Below are positions 24,337 through 35,159 of a stretch of DNA of 64,000 nt, one piece after another. The notes under the pieces are model-generated. The model made no database searches, was not told the origin of the DNA, and worked only from the letters and a program-made list of their open reading frames with translations. Position numbers and translations under genes: made by a program. Every line of letters begins with the position of its first letter. Positions within the stretch are counted from its first letter, which is position 1. Where the stretch lies: positions 7,440,001 to 7,504,000 of the forward strand of contig CP053175.1 in NCBI GenBank assembly GCA_014607495.2, in the 5' to 3' direction. This DNA comes from Carposina sasakii (Eukaryota > Arthropoda > Insecta > Lepidoptera > Carposinidae).

Positions 24337-27300
24337 TTAATTATTACTTTTGATGTACCAAACCGGCGAGATCTTTTTGATGAACTTGATTACTCCAGGA
24401 CTGTTTAGGGCAGAATGATAGTTCATTTTAAAGTTAATAGAACCACTTCGATGGGTACTTCTAGTTCTTAGTACAGAATACAAAATATTTAGCAGCTGGT
24501 TTGTGACACTTCTATACACCTTTCGTTTACAGTTCGATAGTAAACTCTGACTCAACTTCGGAACTATCGACACGATAACCTCTTGAAGCAACTTAAATCT
24601 CACTGAGCGAGGCAATTGAAGGTTCTCTCTGATGTAATTTATTAAATCGATGAGGATTTTGCTGACTTTTTGACGTCGTTTCAAATAGTCCTCATACCTA
24701 TCTTTGGGCGAGTTTGGAATGCCTGCAACGCTATCTTCGACGTTAAGCGTGTCTGCTAGTTTCTCATAGATGTTTTTGGATAAAGTCTCTATTTGTTTGT
24801 CTAGTTTCGTTAGTTTTGGCGGTAGTCTTAACTTTGTTTCATCTTCTACATGCTCATCGTATACCGAATGATCTTCCAATATTCCATGAATTGATTTTCC
24901 TCCATCTCCAGAATGATGAATTTCAAAACTATCATAGTGACCTGCTCCGTGATCTTTAACTGGCTTTAGGGATTCTAAATTTTCTGATTCTTCTGAAACT
25001 AGTAGCTTAAGATTTTCTTCTTCTGTTGGTTTGGCAGTAGTGAACCGGTTTACTTCTTCTTTACTATGGGAGTTGTATTTATCTTCGTTTACGTTCTCCT
25101 CTGCTAAATTCTCAATGTCCTTTAGGTTAGAATCATTGTTGTTTTCCAATTCATTTATAAAATCTTGCCAGACATATTTAGGTTTATTTTTAGGTCTTGG
25201 AGAAGAGGTACTACCTGTAACGTGTTCGTGTACATTCTTAAACTCATCAAGCCTAGATGTTTCATGATTTTCCAATTCTTTTTCATCATCTTCATATGGG
25301 AAAAAGTAATCGTCGTCAGGCTTGTTTTTGTCATTATCGTCTAAATAAATGTTTTCATTGTTTACGTTATGTTCTAGTGAGGAAGTGACTGTAGCTAGAT
25401 TGTCTACAGATTTCTCTGTGGAGCTATCGTCGGTCTTCGATGTACGGAAACTATATCTCGGTGATAATGTTTCAGCAGTATCTTTATCCTTTTCGTGATC
25501 GCCATTTGTTTCATCGGCTTCAAAAGACGCGAGGTCATTAGTATCTTCAGATACTTTTCCGACAAAAGAGTCGGGAGTCTTAGTTGATTTCCGATCTACG
25601 ATATCTTCCAGATTATTGGTATTCCAATCAGGTTCAAATGTAAAATAACTTGATCCATCGTTTCTAAGTGTTGTTAATTTATCAGCCTCTGTTTCAATAC
25701 CGGGGCTTAATGTGACTGCATCCAATTTTTTGTAGTCAAGTTTTTCTTTATTATGTGATGTAACAACGGTTTCTTCTTCGTTTTCAAGTTTTTTATTGTT
25801 GTCCAATGTAGCAGCATTTGCTGGTTCTTCTTCCAAATTTTCATATTTATCAGATGTATCTTCATTGACTACCCTTTCGTCATAAAGTTTTTCATTATTA
25901 TCAGATGTAGGTTCGTTGAATTCTTCGTCAAAGGGGTTTTCATTATTATCATATGTGGCAGCATTGACTTTTTCTTCTTCATGAAGTTTTTCTGCTGATG
26001 CTGCAACGTTATTATCTTTTTCACCTGTAATCTCTTTGTTAAACTCAAATGATGCACCAATATTTTGTCCTTCATCGTCAAGTCGTTTATTATTATCAGA
26101 TACGCCACCATTTACGTTTTCTTTATCAAGTTCTTTATTTACACCAGTATCTAGTTTACTATGATATAATTCTGACCATATTTTTGAATCGTTATCATCA
26201 TCGTCGAAGGTTTTATCGTCACTTGCGCCTGCATGCGCAGTTGTTACACTATCTGCTGGTGATGTAACATATCTATTTTCATCTGGAATTTTATCTAATG
26301 ATTCATCTGATACAAGTTTATTTCCTTGTTCATGATTTAGCTTATCGAATATTTCTCCAAAACTAAGTTGAGGTAGAGAAACATCTTCCTCATCTTTGCT
26401 TTTCATAAAATCTACAAAATATTGTGGATGTTTTATCAATTTTTCTATAACTAAATTAACTTCGCCTTCATCTACTGGTTTACCATCAGTTGAGGTTCGT
26501 GCTTGACCGTAAATATATTTTACAACATTTTGCATTTGCTTTTTCACGTCGCCGCATTTGGTTAGTCCCTTACCTTTCTCACGAGAATCTGATTCAACTT
26601 CTAATTCGAGAGATGGCTCTTTCTCCGGTTTGTCATCAGATACAAACTTTCTATTAAGCTGAAACATAAAACAATAGGTATACACGACAAAAATATAAAA
26701 TATCTTGCATAAATATAAAGTTTAAGTAAATTAAATTTAATTATTTTACCCCAAATGTAAGTCTTACAACATTGTACTATAAGCTAATATAGAGAGACAA
26801 GAGATTTTTTTATAAATTTTTGTCACAGCGAGGATTCGAACCTGGAATCGTTTAGTCTTTAGCCCAGTCTCAACAAAGTTAACAACAAGTTATAATAAAA
26901 AAAAATTGGTAATAGAGTAAAGACATAACGTACCCAATGATCATCGTTAGGAAATTCAGATTGTTCGTTACCCTTAAGTTCTTTCGATTCTAAGCCAGGA
27001 TAATGAACATATCCGTTATCGTATGCACCCTGATATCCTCCATGATATCCCTTATCATAACCTCCTTGGTAGTCCTCTGAATGTATCACTTTTACTTTTC
27101 TTGAGGATCCACTAGATCTAGCACTAGGGAGCTCAACACTATCTGGTAGATTATGTTCAAGGCTAACAGCATGAGCTTTTGCATCTGTTTTATGATGAGC
27201 TACTAATTCTTCGACAACCTGCAATAAAAGTCTATTTATTGATTATATTATCTATTGTTAATTACTTCTACCTACTTACTAAGTAGGAGTAAGTTATCTT

Positions 27301-28801
27301 TCATCAGTGAAATTCAAAGAGTTTATTTGGATGGCCTATGTCTTTACTGGATCGTGTTTGATCGTAATATATACTCATAGCTGCGAAACACTAACTTCAA
27401 CTAACGGAAATGCGAATTATCGAAATTGCGAATAATTAAAGAGCGACGTAACTAAAGCTCGACTTTGATTGTAACAATTTTTGACGTTCAAACGTTTTTT
27501 TGGTTTGGTAAAGCGAGTAAAGCACATGTGATATTATAACTGGTTACCTACCTCATCGGCGCGGGATTCTTCATTATTATTATGTCCTCTATCGTAATCC
27601 TCTTTACCCATTCTGGTGTAATCAACAAATTGTTCCAATGTCACTTTACCGCCTCTTTGTCTTTTGTTTTTCTTCTCTTTTCGTCCTCTCCTTCTTTTAC
27701 TTCCCCAGACAGTCTTCTGTGCTGGCCCAACATGGCCGGAAAGTTCTGCAGCATTATTGTTATTCAAGCCCCTAAAATTGGTAGCGTAGTTGGCTTGTCT
27801 ATTGCCAGCTCTGTTCGTACCGTAGTAGCGTTTGATGGTTATTCTGGCGATTTTCGATTTCTTAGGTTGGCCAGAACGTGTGTGGTAGGTTCTGTACGTC
27901 CGTTGCACTGGTGGCAAAATTATTTTGTAGATTTTCGATGGCTTTGCTTTGGATACAGCGGCGCGCAGTTCTCTTGATTCTGTCTGGAATTGTATGATAA
28001 AATGGTACATATTAAAATCATTGGCCATGTGACAATATTTGAGAGAGACATAAACCTTAAAGAAACATCGATTTGTTTTTCATCCAAAATATTAAAAGTG
28101 TACGTACTTAACTGTTACACTTCTACAAAAAATATTACTGCAAGTAAAATATCCAAAGAAGATGCAACAAGAAACACTTACGAGATATTATAACGTTGCC
28201 ACTAATGTAATTTAAAAAGAGATGGTAAAATTTGTCATCCGAGTAATTGACCCGGTAGCTCAGTGGTAAGAGCACTTGCACGGAATGCAGAGGTCGTGGG
28301 TTCGAGTCCCACTCGGGTGAAGAATTTTTTCCATTTCTTTATTAATAATTTTATAAGATATTATATTGGCTAAAACAGTATCCTCTCATGATGAGGAACT
28401 TGTCACTGATTTACATCCAGTCCTGCATAAACTTGCTAATAGCTGTAACTTTCGTTATGTACCTAAGTTATGTTAAAGTTCTGCAGTTCTACCGCATTTT
28501 GGAAATACCTCTAAACTATCGGATATAGCTCAAAGAACCCATGGTCGATGCTGCCGAATAGTTCTAGAGTGGAAGCCACGTGCTAGTAACTTCACTTGCC
28601 AGATGGACGGACGACCTAGACATGGTCGTTGGTATCTGCTGGATACAGGTTGCAGTGGAGGTCGTTGGGCATATGTTCAGCAGTAGACTTAATGGCTAAG
28701 GGACTTTCAATTTACTATAGATACAAGAAATGACACCTTACCTTCTCTGAGCCTACTGCCGCCACTACCAATGCCAATAGAAAAATACCTAGCACCCCCA
28801 T
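24337..28801 (-). CDS. Gene A: secreted acidic low-complexity protein, family unknown
   Basis: Not matched to a named gene. Exons (reverse strand) are 28801-28742, 27983-27552, 27218-26934 and 26658-24337. All are phase 0 with GT-AG ends and together encode 1032 residues. Exon 1 is a signal peptide (MGVLGIFLLALVVAAVGSEK). Exon 2 is very basic, with RRRGRKEKKNKRQRG. Exon 3 has a Gly/Tyr run (GGY, GAY, NGY). Exon 4 opens with a cysteine-headed helix (CGDVKKQMQNVV, C294), followed by some 500 Asp/Glu/Asn-rich residues with weak repeats of about 20 residues around DNNEKL. The last 120 residues form a helical domain with IVPKLSQSLLSNCKRKVY, shared with gene B. A TATA box and poly(A) signal frame the gene. 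I infer a secreted structural or matrix protein, possibly calcium- or cation-binding because of the acidic core. Confidence 0.8.
28249..28320 (+). tRNA. tRNA-like sequence, anticodon position GGA (Ser?), in gene A intron 1
   Basis: 72 nt fold to a cloverleaf: acceptor arms gacccgg/tcgggtg with a mismatch at the first pair, D-stem gctc/gagc, anticodon stem cttgc/gcaga with a poor outer pair, loop acggaat, and T-arm gtgggttcgagtcccac. Position 33 is C instead of the near-universal U and there is no long variable arm as real tRNA-Ser needs, so this is probably a tRNA-derived repeat or pseudogene. It lies antisense within intron 1 of gene A. Confidence 0.45.
28600..28695 (+). mobile_element. Short 3' end of an RTE-type LINE
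   Basis: Degenerate copy of the RTE coding end (gatggacggacgacctaga) with the terminal tgttcagcagtagact. It sits between the tRNA-like sequence and gene A exon 1. Confidence 0.5.
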
Positions 28802-28850
28802 CTTCACACATAACCCTGTCCAAATGAGAACATATTTATGTTTAGACTTA

Positions 28851-28858
28851 TATTTATA
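28851..28858 (-). promoter_or_regulatory. TATA box of gene A
   Basis: TATAAATA on the reverse strand, 50-57 nt upstream of the gene A start codon. Initiation about 30 nt downstream would leave a leader of about 27 nt, as is usual for insect secreted structural genes. Confidence 0.5.
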
Positions 28859-29587
28859 TGTTCCTATAATCTAATACACTTGTGAGGTAGTTATGTTCGT
28901 TCGTCCATATATAATCATATAATCGAATCCTTTAAATGTTGTTTTTACTGCAGCAAATTAAATGTGTAAAACCACGTGTCGGACGATAGCAAATTGTGTT
29001 TGTGTAAAAAAATTATCTGAAACATAATAGCGTATAATAATAATAAATAATCGTGGTTATTGAAAAATAAATAAATATAAATTAAATGTCAATTACACGC
29101 TTAATGCTTTTCTGATTTCTTTAATACTATACATATAGGAGGACTGGCTAATTTTGAAATATTTTGTAAGATATAATTTTTTTACTTCAATGAGTAGGTA
29201 TAATTCAAGTAAAGCGCAATCAAGGTGGCGGACGATCATTGCAGAGACATAGATCAGACAGAGAACGTATGGAATACCTTGGGCTTAGACAAAGTAACAT
29301 TAAGTATATCTGAATCAAATCGATAGAGGTTCGTCATCCGTTTGCTCCGATAGGAATCTTTCATCTTCGCGCGATCGGCAAATCACGTGAGACGCAGACG
29401 CTATTTCTGGGAGTGTTATGACAACACACGTCAATAAGAAATGATGTCGTTATCTAAGAAGCACTCTAGAAAAAGAAGCGCGAAGTTCAAATGAAAGCTC
29501 ACTGTGGAAGCTTTCAAGGACACAAAAGTTAGAACAAAGACAAGTGAGTCATTCTATTTTTACACAATGTAGGTAGGTAATGTATGT

Positions 29588-29725
29588 AGTTGATTCCGAC
29601 CAACTCACACTTAAAGTTAGTCCTTACTGTCTCAACTCTCAGCCATTTATAGTAAGAATGGAGAGGGACAGACATGACAAATTTTAAGTTTAGGTTTAAT
29701 TATGACTGCCAAAATCGACCATATT
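29588..29725. mobile_element. Palindromic MITE (GGTCGATTCCGGCAGT family), degenerate copy
   Basis: Begins gttgattccgaccaactcac and ends atgactgccaaaatcgacca. Divergent relative of 10508-10653. Confidence 0.55.
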
Positions 29726-30857
29726 ATTATCTTAAGCTAGCCAAAGCAATGCCTTCGACAAATCGACTGAAGATCTAGCGTCCGTGTGATAAACATTTCT
29801 CTATATGGAGACAATGTAACAATTTTACGAGCAAGTTCGCAATCTTAACGAAATATCTCCTCCAATAGGAGGCCTTCATTTAGCGCGATCGATAAATGAC
29901 GAAATGAAGTCTGACCGCTATTATTACAAATGTTCCGATAACTTCGATATCGTTCGTAAAATTGTGACATTAATCTAAGGGTGTCAATAAGAGATCGTGG
30001 TGAGAGATTTTAATATAATATTCCTTACATAATGCCTTGTTCCTATGCCCCGGACCTAATTGTAAGGTCACTTTATATATAAACTGTAAGTAGGTACGAT
30101 TAACATCAATTTTATGCCGGGTAATGTGGAAAATATAGCGTGAAACTCGTTACGTAGGTAGGAACGTAACTGTAGATGTAGATCTACGAGTATTCGGCTT
30201 TGACCTTTAAGGCGTGGCTTTCTAGCTCTTGTAATAACATTTTCGATTTGTGTTTGAAATAACTGAGTAGTCCTTTACAATGTAGTAGACCTTTAAAAAT
30301 GGCACCTTCTAATATCGACCAAAATACACTGTAAGTGGAGTTTTAACGCCAGTCGTAACCGAGCGCAGTGACGGGGCGTCACCACGCTGCCGAAAATAAA
30401 ATTGCAGAGCAATGTTTTTAATCTGAATAAAATAGTGAACTTCAAGTTATTTTAAACATTAACAAGTATATCATAACACCTATGAGTGCTATATGTTGAC
30501 ACAAAGACATAATTTAGGCGGGATTTTGTGTATATCGATGAGTAGAGTAGACCCACCTCTGCGATGGTTTTTCTATCGAGGCTAAAATTGTGGATTCGTG
30601 TTTTCAGCCATGAAGATGTAGAGAATGTCTTCAAATAACAGAGTAGGTACTTAAGGCGTAGTACGTATACTTCTATAATTTAGGAGAAATTCGTGTAGGT
30701 ACAATAAATCGAAAATTCGTTAAAGAAGGGCCTTAAGAACTATTCAAGGAGCCTCTTAAGATTACTCGCACAAGGTTATAGGGATGGCAGTATGGCTTGA
30801 GTAAAAATATTTAAGTGCAATAGTCTTAAATCGCAGATTTTCGGTCCTTTGTGTCCT

Positions 30858-31060
30858 GTGCTGGTGCGGTGCTTCACCAGAATAACATCAGCTGCATCTC
30901 CTTCCGTGCATGCCGTAAGAGTCGACTAAGGACATTCAGGGGTGTTCCTTCAAGCGATGGGCTAGCAAATTGTCACTGATCTTGAACATCTGACCCTGTT
31001 GTTATGCTAACCGTGGCTATAGCTGGTGATTTCCCACTTTGGGAACACAGGCGTGATAAT
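30858..31060. repeat. Interspersed repeat
   Basis: Contains ttcaccagaataacatcagc; same family as 3301-3510. Confidence 0.55.
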
Positions 31061-31084
31061 AATAAATTGAAATACAATTCTGTT

Positions 31085-31605
31085 AATGAATGTATCATCA
31101 TTTACAGCCCTGAGAAGTCCACTGTTGGACATAGGCCTCCCCCAACAACCTCCACTCCGACCGGTCGGAAGCAGCCTGCATCCAACCGACGCCCGCAACC
31201 TTGGCCAGGTCATCCGTCCACCTCGCGGGTGGCCTTCCCACGCTGCGCTTGCCGATACGTGGTATCCACTCTAGAACTTTCCGACTCCATCGGCCATCAG
31301 TTCTTCGAGCTTTGTGCCCTGCCCATTGCCACTTCAGCTTGCTGGACCGTTCAACTATGTCGGTGATCTTTGTACGTCTGCGGATCTCCTCATTTCTGAT
31401 TCGATCACGCAGAGAGATCCCAAGCATAGCTCTCTCTATCGCTCGCTGTGCGATCCTGAGCTTTTTTATGAGGCACATAGCTAGAGACCACGTCTCGGCA
31501 CCGTAGGTCATCACCGGCAGCACGCACTGGTTGAATACCTTCGTCTTTAAGGACTGGGGTATCTTGGACACAAATAAGCTTCGTAGTTTCCCGAACGCTG
31601 CCCAT
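31085..31605 (-). pseudogene. RTE-type LINE, C-terminal reverse-transcriptase fragment
   Basis: The reverse strand encodes about 165 residues with the signatures TYGAETW, RAMLG, IRRRT and LKWQWAGH, then GRPPARWTDD and DRS.WR. This is the usual C-terminal part of RTE/BovB-like ORF2 proteins. The element is 5' truncated near 31605 and ends in the shared ggaggcctatgtcc.../TGATGA-type tail, so it is a dead-on-arrival copy. Its short uninterrupted frame suggests it is fairly recent. Confidence 0.8.
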
Positions 31606-32535
31606 TGAAGGTATATACCTTGTATAATATAGATAATCTAGTATTATGGTTTGTGTTATTTGAGCCTAGAATAAACATTTACCTATATGCCTAGTATTTT
31701 CGAGCTTAGACATAGTGTCGAGAAGCACGAGAGTCAGGCGGTACCTACCTACCTCTTGTATTAGTCTGTTTACATCCTCGTGCAAACAGATCTTGAGGTC
31801 GAATGGCTTTTAGTTCCCCTATGGTGTCAGCATGTTGCCAGGATGGACGGCCGTGTCCAAGGTCTAGGCTGCCTTTTGATCAGAAATGTACTATGTTTGC
31901 TAGGTATGCGTATGATATCTACTACCAACTCATATTCATAGGTTCATATACTTAACGGCTATGTTCTCGAAATGTGCTAGCCAGATGCTATGATGCTTTA
32001 ATGTTATCAAACGCATCCCATAGTAACGTAACTATAGTGGTTAGCGCCAGAGCCTAGTCCGTTATATAGAAGCGTGCCCACGGACATGTGAGGATTTAAG
32101 AGATCGTAGGTCCTAAGTATAATTCACAAGAGCATTTCCAGAACTTTGCTTGTTCTTCCTCGTAGTCTAGAGATCGTAGAGTTCTTCTAACTTTCGAAAA
32201 ATGATAGGCAACCCACTTATCGGGCTGACGAGCTCGGATTTTCATCGCGAATTTCAAATGCCAATACGAATTGCGTTGCTTGCTATAGGAAATTCGCGAT
32301 TCACATTTGTCGGAGGTCAGACCCGATCATTAGTTTCATCTACTGCCATTGGAACATAAAAATCGGAGCCCGACAGCCGTCAAGAGAGAACGAGCTGTTG
32401 ACTGCACCAATATATTATGCTGATTGACCGATAAAAACTAACAGTTACCAGTTTCAGTTTGGTAATTTATTTATTTTTGTTATATTGCGAACACAACCAT
32501 GTAGCCCATGTACGAGTATATATGTAGCACCCAGA

Positions 32536-33282
32536 CAGTGTTGCCAACCCCAGCACACGCTAAACTGTAGATATACTAAAAAAAAAACTGTAGAAAACTG
32601 TAAATATCAAATTAATAAACAGTAAATCTACAGCTTAATATTTTTATAATTTAATGATGGTAATAAATAGAATACATTTTAGAGAGGCAATTAAAAACAA
32701 GAAAATTCATGTGATTATCGAAGTTTTAATCAAATTTAATATAAAAAGTCATAAAGATAGGGACCTACATTATGTCAAATAAAATTAGTAATGTTTACGA
32801 GCTAATATTACAACACTTCAGGAAATCAAGTACATATATCTCGATTGTCAAAGCATCCGCGGGGATTCCCCAGTAAGAAAAATAGAATGTCAGTAAAACA
32901 GACATCGACCGAAACAATCTACGACTATCCAATACTTCTTCTTCAGCCTATTGCAGTCCACTGCTAGACGTAGGCCTCCCCCAGAGTACGCCACAAGGCT
33001 ACTGCCACAGGGGGGGTTTTGCCCATAGTTACCACGCTGGGCAGGCGGGTTAGTGACCGATCCAAAACTAACGCCATCTATTAAATCGATTGATGACTAT
33101 TACCTCAGGTTCGATGATAGTTGGTTTTACTGAAGCTGAGTGCACGGACTACCACGTAGCAAATAAAGGTGGCGCTAGAATCATAAGCACAAAACTGTAG
33201 ATATCGAGGCCTAAACTAAAAACTGAGAGAATTTCCAAAAAACTGTAGATCTACAGTTAAAACTGTAGGGTTGGCTACACTG
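32536..33282. mobile_element. Non-autonomous hAT-type transposon, 747 bp
   Basis: Terminal inverted repeats CAGTGTTGCCAACCC (left) and the complement of CAGTGTAGCCAACCC (right). The 8-bp sequence CACCCAGA is duplicated exactly at 32528-32535 and 33283-33290. An 8-bp duplication with CAGTG ends is diagnostic of the hAT superfamily. No transposase is present. An RTE 3' fragment lies inside at 32936-33062. Confidence 0.88.
32936..33062 (-). mobile_element. RTE 3' fragment nested inside the hAT element
   Basis: Reverse-strand copy of the gtccagcagtggactgcaat-type tail (here with a tagacg variant), bounded on both sides by hAT interior sequence. Confidence 0.6.
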
Positions 33283-33468
33283 CACCCAGACGTCCTAAGC
33301 CTAGTTATCAAACGCATTTGAAAATGAAATTATTTTTATTAATTGTATCGACCTTCTTACGATGGGTTCCAAAAGTGCAACAAGGGGTCCAAATAAAGAT
33401 TGCATGCAACATTAATCACAATTTTAGGTCCATTGATTGAATCAAACACAAAATCTAGTAAATTACAG

Positions 33469-33474
33469 TTTATT
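33469..33474 (-). promoter_or_regulatory. Poly(A) signal of gene B
   Basis: AATAAA on the reverse strand, about 36 nt past the gene B stop. Confidence 0.55.
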
Positions 33475-33509
33475 ATAACTCAAATACCCTATATCGTACA
33501 CAACTAAAG

Positions 33510-35159
33510 TTAAAAGGAAATTCTTTTGAAAATTTTCAGATAACTTCTGACCAATGGGCAGCTTAGAAGTTTGTCAAAGTTTACCGTATGGTGCGATTCG
33601 TTAGGCTTGTAGTCAATTTTGTTCAGGTATAGGGTCAAGGGTTCCAAAAACGCTCTCACTGCCGTGAAATATGCTGTTCTCTGACATTCTGCTGCCAAAA
33701 GTGCAGCGAATTTTGGTATCACTAACACCAAAAACTTTTGGACAACGAAATATATTTGGTTCAGAGGCACGCGTTTTGCCTTCAAACGGTCGATTAGTCT
33801 ATACAAATGCTTTAGCACAAGTATCAATTTCGCTTCGTATATGACTTGAACGTTTTTGGGTTTGTCTTTGAAACCTCCTGGGAGAAGGGTTTCGAAGATT
33901 GCTGAAATGTCAAAACCACCCACCCACGGCAGGTTTTCGAAGTCCTCTGGTCTCCACAGGCCAGGGTAATTGGTAGCTGGACCAGCATCAGTGGGCTTCC
34001 CAGATGGTCCACCACCGGGTGGCCTGATAGGTGGGCCAGCATCAGTGGGCTTCCCAAATGGTCCACCACCGGGTGGCCTGATCGGTGGGCCAGCATCAGT
34101 GGGCTTCTCCGATGGACCACCTCCTGGTGGCCTGATAGGTGGACCAGCGACTCCAGGCGAGCTGATTGGTGGACCAACATCGGGTGGTCTGGTAGGTGGA
34201 CCAGTGACAGGAGGACGGGTAAAATCTGGATCCACTGATTCATTACTATTAGGCAGAAATTCAGGCTCTCCTGATTCATTTGATTCTTCTGTTTCCTTCG
34301 AATGTTCTTTTGATTCCCGCGATATTTCACTTGATTCGGAATTTTCCGTTTCTCCAGAGTCTAATTCATTACTCTCGGACTCAGATTTTGGTGGCACTAC
34401 CTCTGGTTCAGCACTATTTCCTCCTGCTGGACCGCTAGGTGGGCCAGAACCAGGTGGCTTACTGCCACTATCAGTTGGGCCAGGTGGTTTAGTTTGTGGA
34501 CCGTTGTCAGGTGGCCCAACCGGTGGTCCACTGCCAGGTGGTTTACTATCAGGTCCAGAGGGCGGTCTATTACTATTTCCTCCTTCAGGTAGAACTCCAG
34601 GTCCGGTAAGATTTTTTTGAATAGTCTCCAATATTGTTTGTAGTCTATCTCGAATCTCATCACAAGATGAGTTTTTGGGAGGTGCACTATCAGGTTTTTC
34701 AAGAGTTTCTGTAGGTCTTAATTTTCCAGGCCAATAGATTCCTGGATGTCCAAAATTACCGGGCCTGTGGTGCCAAGGTTTGCCAAAACCGCCATCATAA
34801 GGTGGTGGTGGTGGTTGACCTTGTCCTGTGATAATTCTAATCAGCTCGGGGTTTTTCGCTAATTGTTCCCCTAAATATTGGTCATTCACCTTATGATGGT
34901 CTTCCGGCTTGAGATTCTTCAGCACCTCTTCAAGAACATGATCCAGCTTGCCCTTGACATCACTACAAGGCGCTGTGGGAACTTTGGCTGCATGGACTTG
35001 TTGCCATTTGTAAACGTTTTGGTGCTCATGACGTCCATGGTAATGACCATGATGATGGCCCTTGTAGTAGCCCTGATGGAATCCATGGCCATGGTGGAAA
35101 CCATGGCGCGGTTCTGAATTCAACTGACCATACTCTAGATCTTGTAAAGTATCTTCGGT
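33510..35159 (-). CDS. Gene B: His- and Pro/Gly-rich matrix-type protein, terminal exon, paralogue of gene A
   Basis: Not matched to a named gene. A single long exon of 549 codons plus stop begins at the acceptor tttcag|ACC (35159, phase 0). Residues 18-47 are rich in His/Gly. Two cysteine-headed helices follow: CSDVKGKLDHVLEEVLKNL at residue 65, then CDEIRDRLQTILETIQKNL. A long Pro/Gly/Ser region includes three tandem 18-residue units (54 bp each) of type GPPIRPPGGGPSGKPTDA and an E/S-rich patch. The last 117 residues form a helical domain with VIPKFAALLAAECQRTAY, aligning with the end of gene A. The first, signal-peptide exon was not found between here and 36.7 kb; the signal exon at 43344-43394 is compatible in phase. 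I infer a secreted structural protein. Confidence 0.72.
   Translation of the reverse strand, partial: TEDTLQDLEYGQLNSEPRHGFHHGHGFHQGYYKGHHHGHYHGRHEHQNVYKWQQVHAAKVPTAPCSDVKGKLDHVLEEVLKNLKPEDHHKVNDQYLGEQLAKNPELIRIITGQGQPPPPPYDGGFGKPWHHRPGNFGHPGIYWPGKLRPTETLEKPDSAPPKNSSCDEIRDRLQTILETIQKNLTGPGVLPEGGNSNRPPSGPDSKPPGSGPPVGPPDNGPQTKPPGPTDSGSKPPGSGPPSGPAGGNSAEPEVVPPKSESESNELDSGETENSESSEISRESKEHSKETEESNESGEPEFLPNSNESVDPDFTRPPVTGPPTRPPDVGPPISSPGVAGPPIRPPGGGPSEKPTDAGPPIRPPGGGPFGKPTDAGPPIRPPGGGPSGKPTDAGPATNYPGLWRPEDFENLPWVGGFDISAIFETLLPGGFKDKPKNVQVIYEAKLILVLKHLYRLIDRLKAKRVPLNQIYFVVQKFLVLVIPKFAALLAAECQRTAYFTAVRAFLEPLTLYLNKIDYKPNESHHTVNFDKLLSCPLVRSYLKIFKRISF
33975..34140 (-). repeat. In-frame 54-bp tandem repeats in gene B
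   Basis: Three near-identical 54-bp units encode GPPIRPPGGGPxxKPTDA. Mostly synonymous or near-synonymous differences suggest recent expansion or gene conversion. Confidence 0.8.

Larger units (their letters stand above)
28860..33468. other. Intergenic repeat-rich stretch between genes A and B
   Basis: Contains repeats near 29,220-29,960 related to the window's start, a palindromic MITE at about 29588-29725, an interspersed repeat at 30858-31060, an RTE fragment at 31085-31605 and the hAT-type element at 32536-33282. No host gene was recognised. Confidence 0.6.

Noticed and set aside
33970..34620. A 216-codon forward ORF rich in Gly and Pro
   Set aside because: Antisense shadow of the Pro/Gly repeats in gene B; it has no splice or start context.
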